A stretch of 64,000 nt of DNA from Chenopodium formosanum. Taxonomy: Eukaryota > Streptophyta > Magnoliopsida > Caryophyllales > Amaranthaceae. Every line of letters starts with the position of its first letter. The stretch's first letter is position 1. The notes under the pieces were generated by a model. That model made no database searches, was not told where the DNA came from, and saw only the letters and a program-made list of their open reading frames with translations. Made by a program: the position numbers and the translations under genes. This document shows, piece after piece, positions 31,734-41,201 of the stretch. The DNA lies in assembly GCA_024500155.1 (NCBI GenBank), contig CM044856.1, positions 50,468,303 through 50,532,302 of the forward strand. Direction: 5' to 3'.

Positions 31734-33134
31734 TGATATGTCCATTTTATATAGTAATTTACCCCCGTCCCTTGGTCATAATTAGTAGTGTTTTTGGCTC
31801 TTTCGAGCCACTTTTATAACTAATTTGTGTTTTCTAGTGTTTTCGTAGTCTTTGTTAAGTTTTGTAGGAAATTGCGCCTTTGGAGCATTTTCTCGGGTTT
31901 TTCATGAAGAGACTACGGGAATTAGAAGTGCACGACCATCTTTGAAGCCCAAGGCCGGTTAGAGTCATCGAGCCGATGATTAAGGGCTCGGTAATTGGGA
32001 TCCCGAGGTATTTGGACCGAGTATTCAAGACCCGAAGAGGAAATCCGGATTTGGCCGAGAAATCAAGCCCAATCGAAGTCCGAGCCTCAAAGTGAAGCAA
32101 GGTCCCGATCGGGCAAGGTCTAGCACGATCGGGCGCCACATGCTTGGTGTTGTGCGTGGCTTATAGCGCGCCCGATCGTGCGAGCGTCTAGCGCGATCAA
32201 GCAATGCTGCTGAGAAGGAGCGCAAAGAAAAAGGCAGGCCCGATCGGGCGCGTGTTTTTAAGGGACCTGATTAGTTTAGTTTTAATTTTTGTTTTAGGGA
32301 ATGTTTAAGTACGAGATTTGTACATAATTTTGTTTACCTTCTTTCTTAGACTTTCTCTCTCTACTTAGAATATTTCTTTCTCCTAAATTCTCTCTCAACT
32401 TTTGTTCTTAATTATTTCCATTAATCCAGATTTCTTTTTAGTAACAATTTCTTCTCTTTTAATTTCAGCTATTTTACTTACTTCTTTGATTATGCTTTTA
32501 TTTATTTATTTGATTAGTTTAGTTATGATGATGCGTGAGTAGTTTTATTTCTAGGGTTTATGGGGATCTAATAAATTATATGAACGGGTAATTTTGTGAT
32601 TGTTAATTATCAATGCTCGGTTGATTTTCTATTGATTGATTTAATGCTATGCAATTAGGTTTGGCCAGATTTAATTGTATGAGTTTAGCAATATTAATTC
32701 GAGATTCGATAGATGAGAATTGATGTTTAGGCTTAGTTTCAATAGGCGGATTAATTTATAAATGGTTAAGTCGAGATTCGACAGATGAGATTTAATACCG
32801 GTAAATTAACTCTGTGATTATAATACGTAGCGAAAGCCCTTTATAATCTTATTAACCAATGCTTGATGATTGCTTATTATGATTTGCCCTGGAATATTGT
32901 TTATTAGTGAACCTATGCCCTAGGCCTTTTAATAATTGACTTTCCCTCTACTTTATTTCTTTCGACCTTATTCTCCGTAGTTTAGATTTTATTCACAAAA
33001 ATATTGGTTACTTAGATAATTTAGACTATAATAATTAATTAGGCCCTGTGGAGTTCGACCCTACTTCCCTATCTACTTTAGTTAGAGGACTTAGGTAATT
33101 ATTTTTGATTAGGGGATACGACTTTTCCCTGTCA
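31734..33134 (+). repeat. 5' LTR of Athila #2 (1401 bp)
   Basis: It starts TGATATGTCCATTTTATATAG and ends ...TTTTCCCTGTCA. It matches 42829-44245 closely by eye; the main difference is about 17 bp missing here near 33043. A GC-rich island of CCCGATCGGGC-type words lies at about 32100-32250, followed by an A/T-rich then C/T-rich leader. Confidence 0.95.
32100..32255 (+). promoter_or_regulatory. CCCGATCGGGC palindrome island in the Athila LTR
   Basis: CCCGATCGGGC occurs at 32104-32114 and about 32239-32249, with variants CACGATCGGGC, CCCGATCGTGC and GCGATCAAGC between. The 3' LTR has the matching island at about 43198-43350. No clear TATA box follows, but a C/T-rich leader does, as in plant 5' UTRs. 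A proximal promoter role is inferred from position. Confidence 0.5.
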
Positions 33135-33139
33135 AAATT

Positions 33140-33157
33140 TGGCGTCGTTGCCGGGGA
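33140..33157 (+). promoter_or_regulatory. Primer binding site of Athila #2 (tRNA-Asp type)
   Basis: TGGCGTCGTTGCCGGGGA starts 5 bp after the LTR. It differs by one base from the TGGCGCCGTTGCCGGGGA site, complementary to the 3' end of plant tRNA-Asp and used by Athila elements. Confidence 0.92.
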
Positions 33158-33449
33158 AACAGTTTTATTTTTGTTTTTTGATTATATTTTTGTAGCTAGA
33201 TTATCCCCTTTTTCCTCAGAGAGCGTTAGTTCTTTGAGGCAATTCTCATATTTGTCTTTTAGTTCTTTGTTTATGTCCAGGTGTTCCAGATAAGGTTACA
33301 TCCCATTCGACCTTGAGATCGAGCGCTCTTTTCATAGGCAAAGGAAACTCTATAGACAAATTCTGGCGGGTTCTGAGAAGGACAATAGTCGAAGAGATCC
33401 TCCCTCTGATTCTAGTGACATAGATATTCCTTCAGATTCAGAATCAGAG

Positions 33450-34523
33450 ATGACGGCCCAGAAGAAACTCAGTGACTACTTGCAACCGAAGCTCACAGAT
33501 TTCCCGCACCTTACTCCCACTCCGGCTCTAGATGGAGTTCAATTTGAGATCAAGCCCCAATTTATCACTATGATAGAGAGGAAGCAATTCAGTGGAGCTA
33601 AGGGTGAAGATCCAAATCTTTACATCGCAGATTTTTGCCAATATTGTAACACCATTAGACAAGTCGGGGTCACACAAGACCAAATCAGGGAGATTCTTTT
33701 TCCTTTTTCATTATGTGGCAAAGCTAAATTATGGTTTAATGGTTTGAATAGAACTGCACTTGGTATTACTGACTGGGAAACTCTTTCTTTGAATTTCTAT
33801 AATAAATACTATCCTACAGAGAGAACAACGGTGCTAAGGAGTGCTATTCAGAACATCGCTCAAGAGGCCGACGAAACGTTATATGAGGCTTGGGAGAGGT
33901 TCAATGATCTACAGAGAGAGTCCCCCCACCACAATCTAGCACAATGGCAATTGATCCAAGCATTCTATAATGGACTTGGAAATTCTTCTAGATTAGTGCT
34001 AGATTTTGCAGCTAGTGGGAGGTTCATGAATTTAAATGTGGACGATGTAGGACAGGTTATCGAAGACATGGCAATACATAATTCCCAATATGGGAATTCG
34101 AGAGGGTTTGCAAATAAAGGAAAACATAATGTCGATTCTGTATCCTTTTTGCAAGCTCAATTAACGTCTATTTGTCAAAAATTAGATAATCTTACTGCTG
34201 CTCCTAACTCTGTAGCTAATATTTCTACTGTTGCTAACAATGAAGCTTTTTGTAAAACTTGTGGAATTGTAGGTCATTGGGAGCAAGATTGTAGGAGCTC
34301 TATGGAACAAGTTAATGCCTTTCAAACCTATAGGCAGAATAACCCCTATTCCAATTCTTACAATGCCGGTTATAAAAATCATCCATATCTTTCATACCGG
34401 AGCACCAATGTACAAAATCCTCCACCTCCACAGCAATCCCAACAGCAAACCCCACCACAGCAAAAATATTATCATCCTAATTCCTGGCCAGAAAAGCCAA
34501 GCATCACCCTCATCATCTTCTGA
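33450..34523 (+). CDS. Athila Gag
   Basis: The 357-residue ORF holds the retrotransposon gag domain (about 40-200: FITMIERKQFSG, KLWFNGL, YEAWERFNDL, FYNGL) and a CCHC knuckle CKTCGIVGHWEQDC (268-281), with a Gln/Pro/Asn/Tyr-rich C terminus. The particle would form in the cytoplasm. The ATG is the first in the frame, but the frame is open and Athila-like from about 33294, so the true start codon has probably been lost. The last residues (from about 34480) are out of frame; the natural frame continues in the next ORF. Confidence 0.9.
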   Translation: MTAQKKLSDYLQPKLTDFPHLTPTPALDGVQFEIKPQFITMIERKQFSGAKGEDPNLYIADFCQYCNTIRQVGVTQDQIREILFPFSLCGKAKLWFNGLNRTALGITDWETLSLNFYNKYYPTERTTVLRSAIQNIAQEADETLYEAWERFNDLQRESPHHNLAQWQLIQAFYNGLGNSSRLVLDFAASGRFMNLNVDDVGQVIEDMAIHNSQYGNSRGFANKGKHNVDSVSFLQAQLTSICQKLDNLTAAPNSVANISTVANNEAFCKTCGIVGHWEQDCRSSMEQVNAFQTYRQNNPYSNSYNAGYKNHPYLSYRSTNVQNPPPPQQSQQQTPPQQKYYHPNSWPEKPSITLIIF

Positions 34524-34674
34524 CCCTGCCATGACAGAAATTAGAGCAATACTTGCCAATATGCAAAAGCATATGGAGAGTAGGGATGCGCAAATTGATT
34601 CTATCCTAGCCCATAATAAAATCATGTACAATCAAATTGCACAACTTTCATCTACCCTACAATCCAGTCAGTAG
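34480..34674 (+). pseudogene. Athila Gag C-terminal continuation after a frameshift
   Basis: In the +1-shifted frame from about 34480 the Gag C terminus continues as a Ser-rich linker and a helical block 'MTEIRAILANMQKHMESRD' with coiled-coil character, ending in TAG at 34672. The same frame resumes at once beyond the stop with the Athila hallmark 'NAITLRSG' (about 34718-34741), and a further TAG occurs near 34906. A full product would need both stops and the frameshift to be absent. Confidence 0.65.
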
Positions 34675-35403
34675 GGAGCTCTACCATCACAACCTATCCA
34701 TTCTACAGATCATGCCAATGCAATCACTCTAAGGAGTGGTTCACATTATGATCGACCTCCTATGCCAAAGGAAGATAGACCAGTTCCTGATCTAGATTCC
34801 TCTATACCAAACGCTAATCCTGCTAGCCCTGCAGGGATACAAATATATACTAACTCTACTAATGTTTCTGTTCAGGGTAAATTGCAGGATAAGGGAGGAG
34901 ATGTGTAGAGACAAGTTATCAAACTTCCATTCCCTAATAGACAACTGAAGAGTAAGTTTGATAAACAATTCGGTAAGTTTTTAGAGGTTGTGAAAAACCT
35001 GCAGGTAACAGTTCCTTTTACTGACTTAATCACTCAAGTTCCTTCTTATGCTAAATTTATGAAAGACATTCTGACTAGGAAAAGGGCCTTTAATGAAGTA
35101 GAAACTGTAGCTTTCACAGAGGAGTGTAGCGCTTTATTGCAAAACAAATCTCCTCCTAAATTAAAGGATCCCGATAGTTTTTCTATCCCTTGTCATATTG
35201 GGAATGTTTTTATTGATAAATCTTTGTGTGATTTGGGTGCTAGTGTCAGTGTCATGCCATCGTCTATCTGTGCTAAACTTAATATGGGAGAATTAAAAGT
35301 TACTAATATAACTTTGCAAATGGAAGATCGTTCGGTAAAATACCTCTTAGGTATTTTAGAGGACGTACCTGTCAGAGTTGGTAAATTTTTTTATTCCTGT
35401 TGA
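34675..35403 (+). pseudogene. Athila aspartic protease region
   Basis: The ORF 34990-35403 (137 codons) includes the linker PFTDLITQVPSYAKFMKDIL and the protease with Athila-type active site DLGAS in 'LCDLGASVSVMPSSI', where most retropepsins have D[TS]G. The second half, including IILGRPFLHTAG, is in the next frame (35378 onward), so a frameshift lies near 35390 in a run of T. Together they would form the usual domain between Gag and RT. Confidence 0.8.
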
Positions 35404-37567
35404 TTTTGTTGTTTTAGACATGGTAGAGGATACACAAATACCCATTATATTAGGTAGGCCTTTTCTCCATACTGCAGGAGCGATTATTGATGTTAAAAAT
35501 GGTAAACTAACCCTTTCTCTAGGTGACGACAATGTTACTTTTAATTTAGGGAAGGTTTTGAAAGGGCCTATGTTAGAGGAAAATTGTTGCTACATTGATA
35601 TAATTGATATAATGGATGATATTTGTGATGATAGCTTGCCACAGGTTCTTGTGAAAGATCCCCTAGAGGAAGTTCTTTGCGGGAATTTATCTAGAGACAA
35701 TGCAAGCGTTTGGGGTAATGAGGTACAAGATATTGAAAAGGCTCTTTCATTAAAAGAGTTAAGCCCCAAGAAAACAATGAAGGTATTAAATTTAGTTCAT
35801 GAATCAAAACCTGTAGAGGTCAAGAAACCTGAGCTAAAACCTCTCCCTTCTCATTTAAAATATATTTTTTTGGATGAACAGGAACTACACCCCGTGATCA
35901 TCAGTATTGCACTTACTGACCTACAAACTTCCCAACTTCTAGGGGTTCTCAAAACCCATAAGAAAGCTATTGGGTACATTATTGATGATCTCAAGGGTAT
36001 TAGCCCTGACTTTTGTATGCACAGGATACATCTAGCGGAAAATTACAAGCCCTGCATTAAACCCCAACGAATATTAAATCCCAACATGCAGGAAGTAGTC
36101 AAGAAGGAGGTTATGAAATTACATGATGCAAGTATTATCTATCCTATTTTTTACTTCAAATGGGTAAGTCCTGTGCAGGTAGTGCCAAAGAAGGGTGGGA
36201 TGACTGTGATAACAAATGAAAAGAATGAATTAATTCCCACTAGAACTGTAACAGGGTGGCGTATGTGCATTGACTATCGTAGATTAAATATCGCCACTAA
36301 AAAGGACCACTTCCCTCTTCCCTTTATAGATCAAATTCTTGAGAGGTTATCCAATCATAAATTCTTTTTCTATTTGGATGGGTATTCAGGATTTTTCCAA
36401 ATTCCGATTCACCCTAAAGATCAGGAAAAGACTACTTTTACATGCCCTTATGGCACTTTTGCATATCGTAGAATGCCCTTTGGTTTATGTAATGCACCCG
36501 CTACATTTCAACGTTGTATGATGAGCATTTTTTCTTATTTCATAGAGTCTATTATGGAGGTCTTTATGGATGATTTTAGCGTATATGGTTCTTCATTTGA
36601 TTCATGCTTAATTAATCTCGCTAAAATTTTGAAAAGATGTGAAGAGTGCAACTTAGTTCTTAATTGGGAAAAATGTCACTTCATGGTGACAGAGGGAGTA
36701 GTCCTAGGTCACATTGTATCTGATAAGGGCATACAAGTAGACAAAGCTAAAATATCAGTGACTGAGCAATTACCTCCCCCAGTTAATGTTAAGGGAGTTA
36801 GAAGTTTCTTGGGTCATACGGGGTTTTATCGCCGCTTTATCAAAGATTTTTCTAAAATTGCCAAACCACTGACGCAACTTTTGCTCAAGGATGCCCCTTT
36901 TATTTTTACTGACGAGTGTCTTGAGGCTTTCAATAGGATTAAGCAAGCTTTGATATCGGCACCCATCATATGTGCTCCCAATTGGAACCTTCCTTTCGAG
37001 ATCATGTGTAATGCAAGTGACTTTGCGCTAGAAGCCGTGCTCGGACAGAGAAAGAACAAGGTTTTTCATGCTATTTACTATGCTAGCAAAACTTTGGATG
37101 AAGCCCAAGTCAACTATGCCACTACGGAAAAGAAGTTTCTTGCTGTTATTTATGCTTTAGAAAAATTTAGATCATATCTTATTGGTTCTCAAGTCATTGT
37201 TTTTACTGACCATGCAGCATTGAAGTACTTGATAGCTAAGGCAGAATCAAATCCAAGGCTACTCCGATGGGTTCTTTTTCTCCAAGACTTCAACATAGAA
37301 ATAAAAGATAAAAAGGGAGCAGAGAACGTTGTGGAAGACCGCTTGTCACGTATCATGTATGATGAGGGTAAGGATTCTCTACCTATAGATGATTCCTTCC
37401 CTGATGACAACCTTTATGCAGTTGTAGAGAAACACGCATGGTATGCGGATTTTGCTAATTATTTAGTGGGTGGTACTCTACCTCTTGACTTGTCCTACCA
37501 ACAAAAAAAGAAATTCCTTTCTGATGTTAAAACATTATTTCTGGGATGGTCCTTTTTTGTTTCGTGA
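35378..37567 (+). CDS. Athila reverse transcriptase and RNase H
   Basis: The 729-residue ORF begins with the end of protease, then a ~200-residue linker, RT (about 230-470: WRMCIDYRRLN, catalytic FMDDFSVYG) and RNase H (about 535-660: FTDHAALKYL, LSRI). Two RNase H catalytic residues are changed: the first Asp is Asn at residue 545 (MCNASD, codon 37010-37012) and the Glu is Lys at residue 586 (TEKKFLAV, codon 37133-37135). The last ~10 residues follow a frameshift near 37530 and end at a premature TGA. In the RT the catalytic Asp pair is intact. Confidence 0.92.
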   Translation: MVNFFIPVDFVVLDMVEDTQIPIILGRPFLHTAGAIIDVKNGKLTLSLGDDNVTFNLGKVLKGPMLEENCCYIDIIDIMDDICDDSLPQVLVKDPLEEVLCGNLSRDNASVWGNEVQDIEKALSLKELSPKKTMKVLNLVHESKPVEVKKPELKPLPSHLKYIFLDEQELHPVIISIALTDLQTSQLLGVLKTHKKAIGYIIDDLKGISPDFCMHRIHLAENYKPCIKPQRILNPNMQEVVKKEVMKLHDASIIYPIFYFKWVSPVQVVPKKGGMTVITNEKNELIPTRTVTGWRMCIDYRRLNIATKKDHFPLPFIDQILERLSNHKFFFYLDGYSGFFQIPIHPKDQEKTTFTCPYGTFAYRRMPFGLCNAPATFQRCMMSIFSYFIESIMEVFMDDFSVYGSSFDSCLINLAKILKRCEECNLVLNWEKCHFMVTEGVVLGHIVSDKGIQVDKAKISVTEQLPPPVNVKGVRSFLGHTGFYRRFIKDFSKIAKPLTQLLLKDAPFIFTDECLEAFNRIKQALISAPIICAPNWNLPFEIMCNASDFALEAVLGQRKNKVFHAIYYASKTLDEAQVNYATTEKKFLAVIYALEKFRSYLIGSQVIVFTDHAALKYLIAKAESNPRLLRWVLFLQDFNIEIKDKKGAENVVEDRLSRIMYDEGKDSLPIDDSFPDDNLYAVVEKHAWYADFANYLVGGTLPLDLSYQQKKKFLSDVKTLFLGWSFFVS

Positions 37568-38318
37568 GTGTGCAGATGGATTATTTCGCAGGTGTGTTCT
37601 CGAATGGGAAGTCCACGGTGTGCTTACTAGTTGCCACACCTCACCATATGGAGGACATCATGGCCCCACTAAAACGGTGGCCAAGATTAATGAGTTAGGT
37701 TTTTATTGGCCTACGATGTTTAAGGATGCTAACATTTTTGTGAAGGCTTGTGACTCTTTCCAGAGGACTGGCAACATCTCGCGGAGGCATGAGATGCCCC
37801 AAATAAGAATTTTAGAAGTTGAAATTTTTGACGTTTGGGGTGTTGATTACATTGGACCGTTCCCCTCTTCAAAAGGGAACCGTTATATTCTTGTCGCCGT
37901 AGACTATGTATCCAAGTGGGTTGAGGCCATCGCCACCCCTACCAATGACGCCAAGGTCGTCCACAAACTTTTTAAGAAGACCATCTTTCCAAGATTTGGT
38001 GTACCCAGAGCTATAATAAGTGACGGAGGATCTCACTTTCATGAACGGAAGTTGGACACCCTCCTCAAAAAGTATGGTGTTTACCATAGGAAAGGTTTAG
38101 CCTACCACCCCCAAACAAGTGGCCAAGTTGAGGTTTCTAACCGTGAGATCAAGGCCATTCTAGAGAAGGTGGTAGCAAAGTCAAGGAAAGATTGGAGCGA
38201 CAAGTTGGACGACACTCTTTGGGCGTACAGAACTGCATTCAATACCCCTATAGGTACTACTCCGTATAGACTCGTGTACGGAAAAGCATGTCATCTCCCC
38301 GTTCGAATTGGAATATAA
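37470..38318 (+). CDS. Athila integrase, catalytic part
   Basis: The genuine frame starts near 37530 (YFWDGPFLFRECADG); upstream residues are a frame shadow. The finger is CHTSPYGGHHG...CDSF: the last Cys of the HHCC motif is Phe. The catalytic triad is visible as Asp in WGVDYIGPF, Asp in IISDGGSHF and Glu in SGQVEVSNRE. The enzyme would insert the cDNA into chromatin. The ORF ends early because of an extra base near 38302; the C-terminal part follows in another frame. Confidence 0.9.
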   Translation: MVLYLLTCPTNKKRNSFLMLKHYFWDGPFLFRECADGLFRRCVLEWEVHGVLTSCHTSPYGGHHGPTKTVAKINELGFYWPTMFKDANIFVKACDSFQRTGNISRRHEMPQIRILEVEIFDVWGVDYIGPFPSSKGNRYILVAVDYVSKWVEAIATPTNDAKVVHKLFKKTIFPRFGVPRAIISDGGSHFHERKLDTLLKKYGVYHRKGLAYHPQTSGQVEVSNREIKAILEKVVAKSRKDWSDKLDDTLWAYRTAFNTPIGTTPYRLVYGKACHLPVRIGI

Positions 38319-38709
38319 GGCATATTGGGCTATTAAGGAGCTCAATCTAGATGCCAAACTAGCGGGAGAAAACAGGTTACTTCAACTTAATCAACTCGAT
38401 GAGTTTAGGTTGACGGCTTATGATAGTGCTCGAGTCTACAAAGAGAAGACGAAGAAGTGGCACGATAAGATGATCCTTCCGAGAGAATTCAAAGAGGGTG
38501 ATAAAGTGTTACTATTCAACTCACGACTTAAACTTTTCCCAGGAAAGTTAAGGTCAAGGTGGTCGGGTCCTTTTATCGTAAAAAAGGCCAACAAATTCGG
38601 TTCTGTGGAGGTTTCGACGAACATGGTAACGAGTTTAAGGTTAATGGCCAAAGACTCAAGCTATATCATGAGGAGGCTACAATTGGTGCGGTTGATATAC
38701 TTCACCTAA
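38308..38709 (+). CDS. Athila integrase C-terminal domain
   Basis: 133 residues continue the integrase after the frameshift: EYKAYWAIKELN, then the 'LNQLDEFRLTAYDSARVYKEKTKKWHDK' helix and the GPF/Y-like module (RWSGPFIVKK, residues about 89-98). The M start is internal. Its end at 38709 closes gag-pol. Confidence 0.88.
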   Translation: MEYKAYWAIKELNLDAKLAGENRLLQLNQLDEFRLTAYDSARVYKEKTKKWHDKMILPREFKEGDKVLLFNSRLKLFPGKLRSRWSGPFIVKKANKFGSVEVSTNMVTSLRLMAKDSSYIMRRLQLVRLIYFT

Positions 38710-39611
38710 GTGGTTCTAATTCACTCTGAGTTTCAATGTGGTAAGAGGGTCGTGCGGGACCTAGATAAACCAGCGCTTTGCGGGAGGCAACCCGTATATT
38801 TCTTGCTTTCTAGACTAGTTTTCCTTTTTCTTTATTTTTATTTTTATTTTAGAGAGGCGAGGAGAGTGAAATTTTACCATTTATAAGTGTTTTTTTTTAC
38901 AGGTATAGGCTTGAGAGGTCAAGAGACTTAGAAAAATTTGAAAACAAAAAGAAATCAAAGAAAAGCTAAGGACATCTGACTGGGCATGGGCCCGATCGGG
39001 CGGAGCTCGCCCGATCGGGCGCGCAAGCAAGGATAATTTTCAGCTTTTATTTCGCCCGATCGGGCGCGCAAATAGAGTTGGAAATTTGAGCTAAATTAGC
39101 CCGATCGGGCGCGCAAGTGAAGTAGAAAACTCGAGCTTATTTCGCCCGATCGGGCGCAAATCGAGTGAAGGAAAAGAAATGTCGGGCGAAGCTCGCCCGA
39201 CCGGGCGAGTGAAAGGGCGGAATTTTTGTTCGTATTCGCGCCCGATCAAGTGAAGCTCGCCCGATTGGGCGCGCAACCAAGCTTCTGGGAATCAACACAA
39301 TTCGCCCGATCGGGCGCGCCTTATTTTGGCCGACCTTTTAATTCTTTTCCCCTTCTTTTTTTCCTCACTTTCTTCTTCTTTCATCTTCTTCACCATTACT
39401 TTCTCTCTCTAAAACCTCCATTTTTACACCTTCAAACTCCCTTATTTTCAAGATCTTCTCCAATCCTTCCATCAAAACTCAAAATTTTTTGCATATTTTT
39501 AATCCTTTCATCTTTCTCTACAATCTACACCTAATTTCTACCACTTTCTCTCAATTTTCTCTAAACCCTAAGCGAGAGAAAGTATTCAATTCCTACCTTT
39601 TCTAACCACAA
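38710..39611 (+). other. Spacer between integrase and third ORF, with palindrome array
   Basis: No gene. At 38990-39315 the 12-bp palindrome GCCCGATCGGGC occurs six times exactly (starting 38990, 39009, 39054, 39099, 39144, 39304) plus three variants (near 39195, 39240, 39259), often extended by GCGCAA. From about 39330 to 39610 the sequence is strongly C/T-rich, like a plant 5' UTR, and leads to an ATG at 39612. Splice sites or an internal promoter for the third ORF would be expected here. Confidence 0.7.
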
Positions 39612-41201
39612 ATGGATCTCAAGAGATCAAGAACTGTAAGGGGGGAAAGCTAAAGGCAACAAGAGGCTAGAATTGACCCGGAATTGCAAGTTTCGGGATG
39701 GGAGAGGGTGGTCATCACCACCCAAGAGCAAAAACAAAGGATGATCAACCTCACTTCCAGGCAGGTAATTCCTACTCATTTTGTTCATCACCCCACCCTT
39801 ATTAGATTAGGAATTGATAAGCATGTAGAAAAAGTTGTTCAAGGGAATTGGCATGAGTGGTTTCTTTAACATGCGTTACGATACTTATGATTACTTAACC
39901 TTAGAATTCGTTTCTAGATTTAATGTCATAAAATCTGATGCTTTAATTTCTCATGTTCAATTTAGATTACTTAATAATGATGTTAGATTGACATTGAAAG
40001 AATTTGGCAAAATTTTTGAGTTAAAATCGGATAGGCCAATTGAACCTCCCCAAGACAACATTGTCGTTGTCTATCAATCCCTTAGGGGGATGCTAATTTG
40101 AACCTCCAACATGCCAAGGGCACTTGGATATAACATCTCGTGCCAAAGTATTGGCAATCGTTTGTTGGCCTTACCATTTTTGGAAGGCATGAACCCGCTA
40201 ATGTTAGGCGGGATGAGCTTGAATTGTTAGGGTCATACATGATTCCTAGGAGTGAAAAGCTCAACATAGTCCACAAAATGGCCAACCACTTCCAACGGGT
40301 GGCCAATGCGGCCGAGGCAGGTAGGTCTAGGGTACCCATTTATTTTGGTGGCCTAGTAACACACATAGCGGTCAAACACCTTAACTTTGTCCCTAACAAT
40401 GACGGTAAGGTAGCCGGCCCAACTATTATGGACCTACCTCATTTAGGTGGCCTTAATTAGATTAATGTCATGGGAGGTTAGACTTGGTGGGTAATTCAAC
40501 GGGAATCGGGTAGGAGGGATAATGCTTTCACTTTACCCAACCCCACCTTGACCAAATTTGATAAGGGGAAGCCTTCTTACACTTTCGAGATTAACGTTCA
40601 AGGTGAGCTTCAACCACCTCACCCTTCACCTCAACCCCACCAATATCCCATAGACCACTCACCTCATCACCATTCACCACACTACCCACCACCTCCACCC
40701 TTTACATATGATATTCCCACTTCCTCAAATAACAACAACATTGACCCCAACGCCCCTTATGACTTTTTGGCTTTTAGAAGCCAATTAGATAGGATTGAGA
40801 TGGGGCAAGGGAGAGTTGAGGGTATGGTTAGGGACTTGGACACTAGAGTAGGGTCTCTAGATAGACGGGTGGGGTATGTGGAGAGGAACCTAGGGAGGGG
40901 TTTGTACCCCATGTATGATGATTATGCCCGTCGGGGGGCTATTCCCCCCGATTCACTTGTTCCCGATTGGTTCCAATATCCGCAAGGTGGATATACGAAC
41001 CCAAGTGCCTACGGTACCTATGTCGACTACTCATCGTTCCATGGTCATGGGACCGATGTACCTTTTGGTGGGCTTGGGGGGAGTGTGGACCCTAACTACT
41101 TTGCAGGTGGTTTGGGCTATGAAGGTGGTGGCTCTGGCCATGGAGGAGCCGGTTCTAGCCACGGAAGGGGCTATTCAAGGATGGAAGAGGATAAGGAGTA
41201 G
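39612..41201 (+). pseudogene. Athila third ORF (ATHILA ORF-1/env-position protein), decayed
   Basis: It lies between integrase and the 3' LTR, where Athila elements carry their extra ORF. From ATG 39612 the frame is soon stopped (TAA near 39651); pieces follow at 39684-39869, 39835-40101, 40140-40460 and 40548-41201. The block RYDTYDYLTLEFVSRF and 'DVRLTLKEFGKIFEL' match the ATHILA family (PF03078). The last ORF (217 codons) has a His/Pro-rich start, a short coiled coil (VEGMVRDLDTRVGSLDRRVG) and a Gly-rich tail. I see no signal peptide or transmembrane segment, so an envelope role is not supported. Confidence 0.75.

Noticed and set aside
31855..32225. Minus-strand ORFs in the Athila LTR (repeated at 42929-43320)
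   Set aside because: They occur identically in both LTRs, are antisense to the element and pass through the palindrome island.
39612..41201. Env-like glycoprotein in Athila #2
   Set aside because: I see no signal peptide, transmembrane segment or cysteine pattern; the blocks fit the ATHILA ORF-1 family, so no envelope function is claimed.
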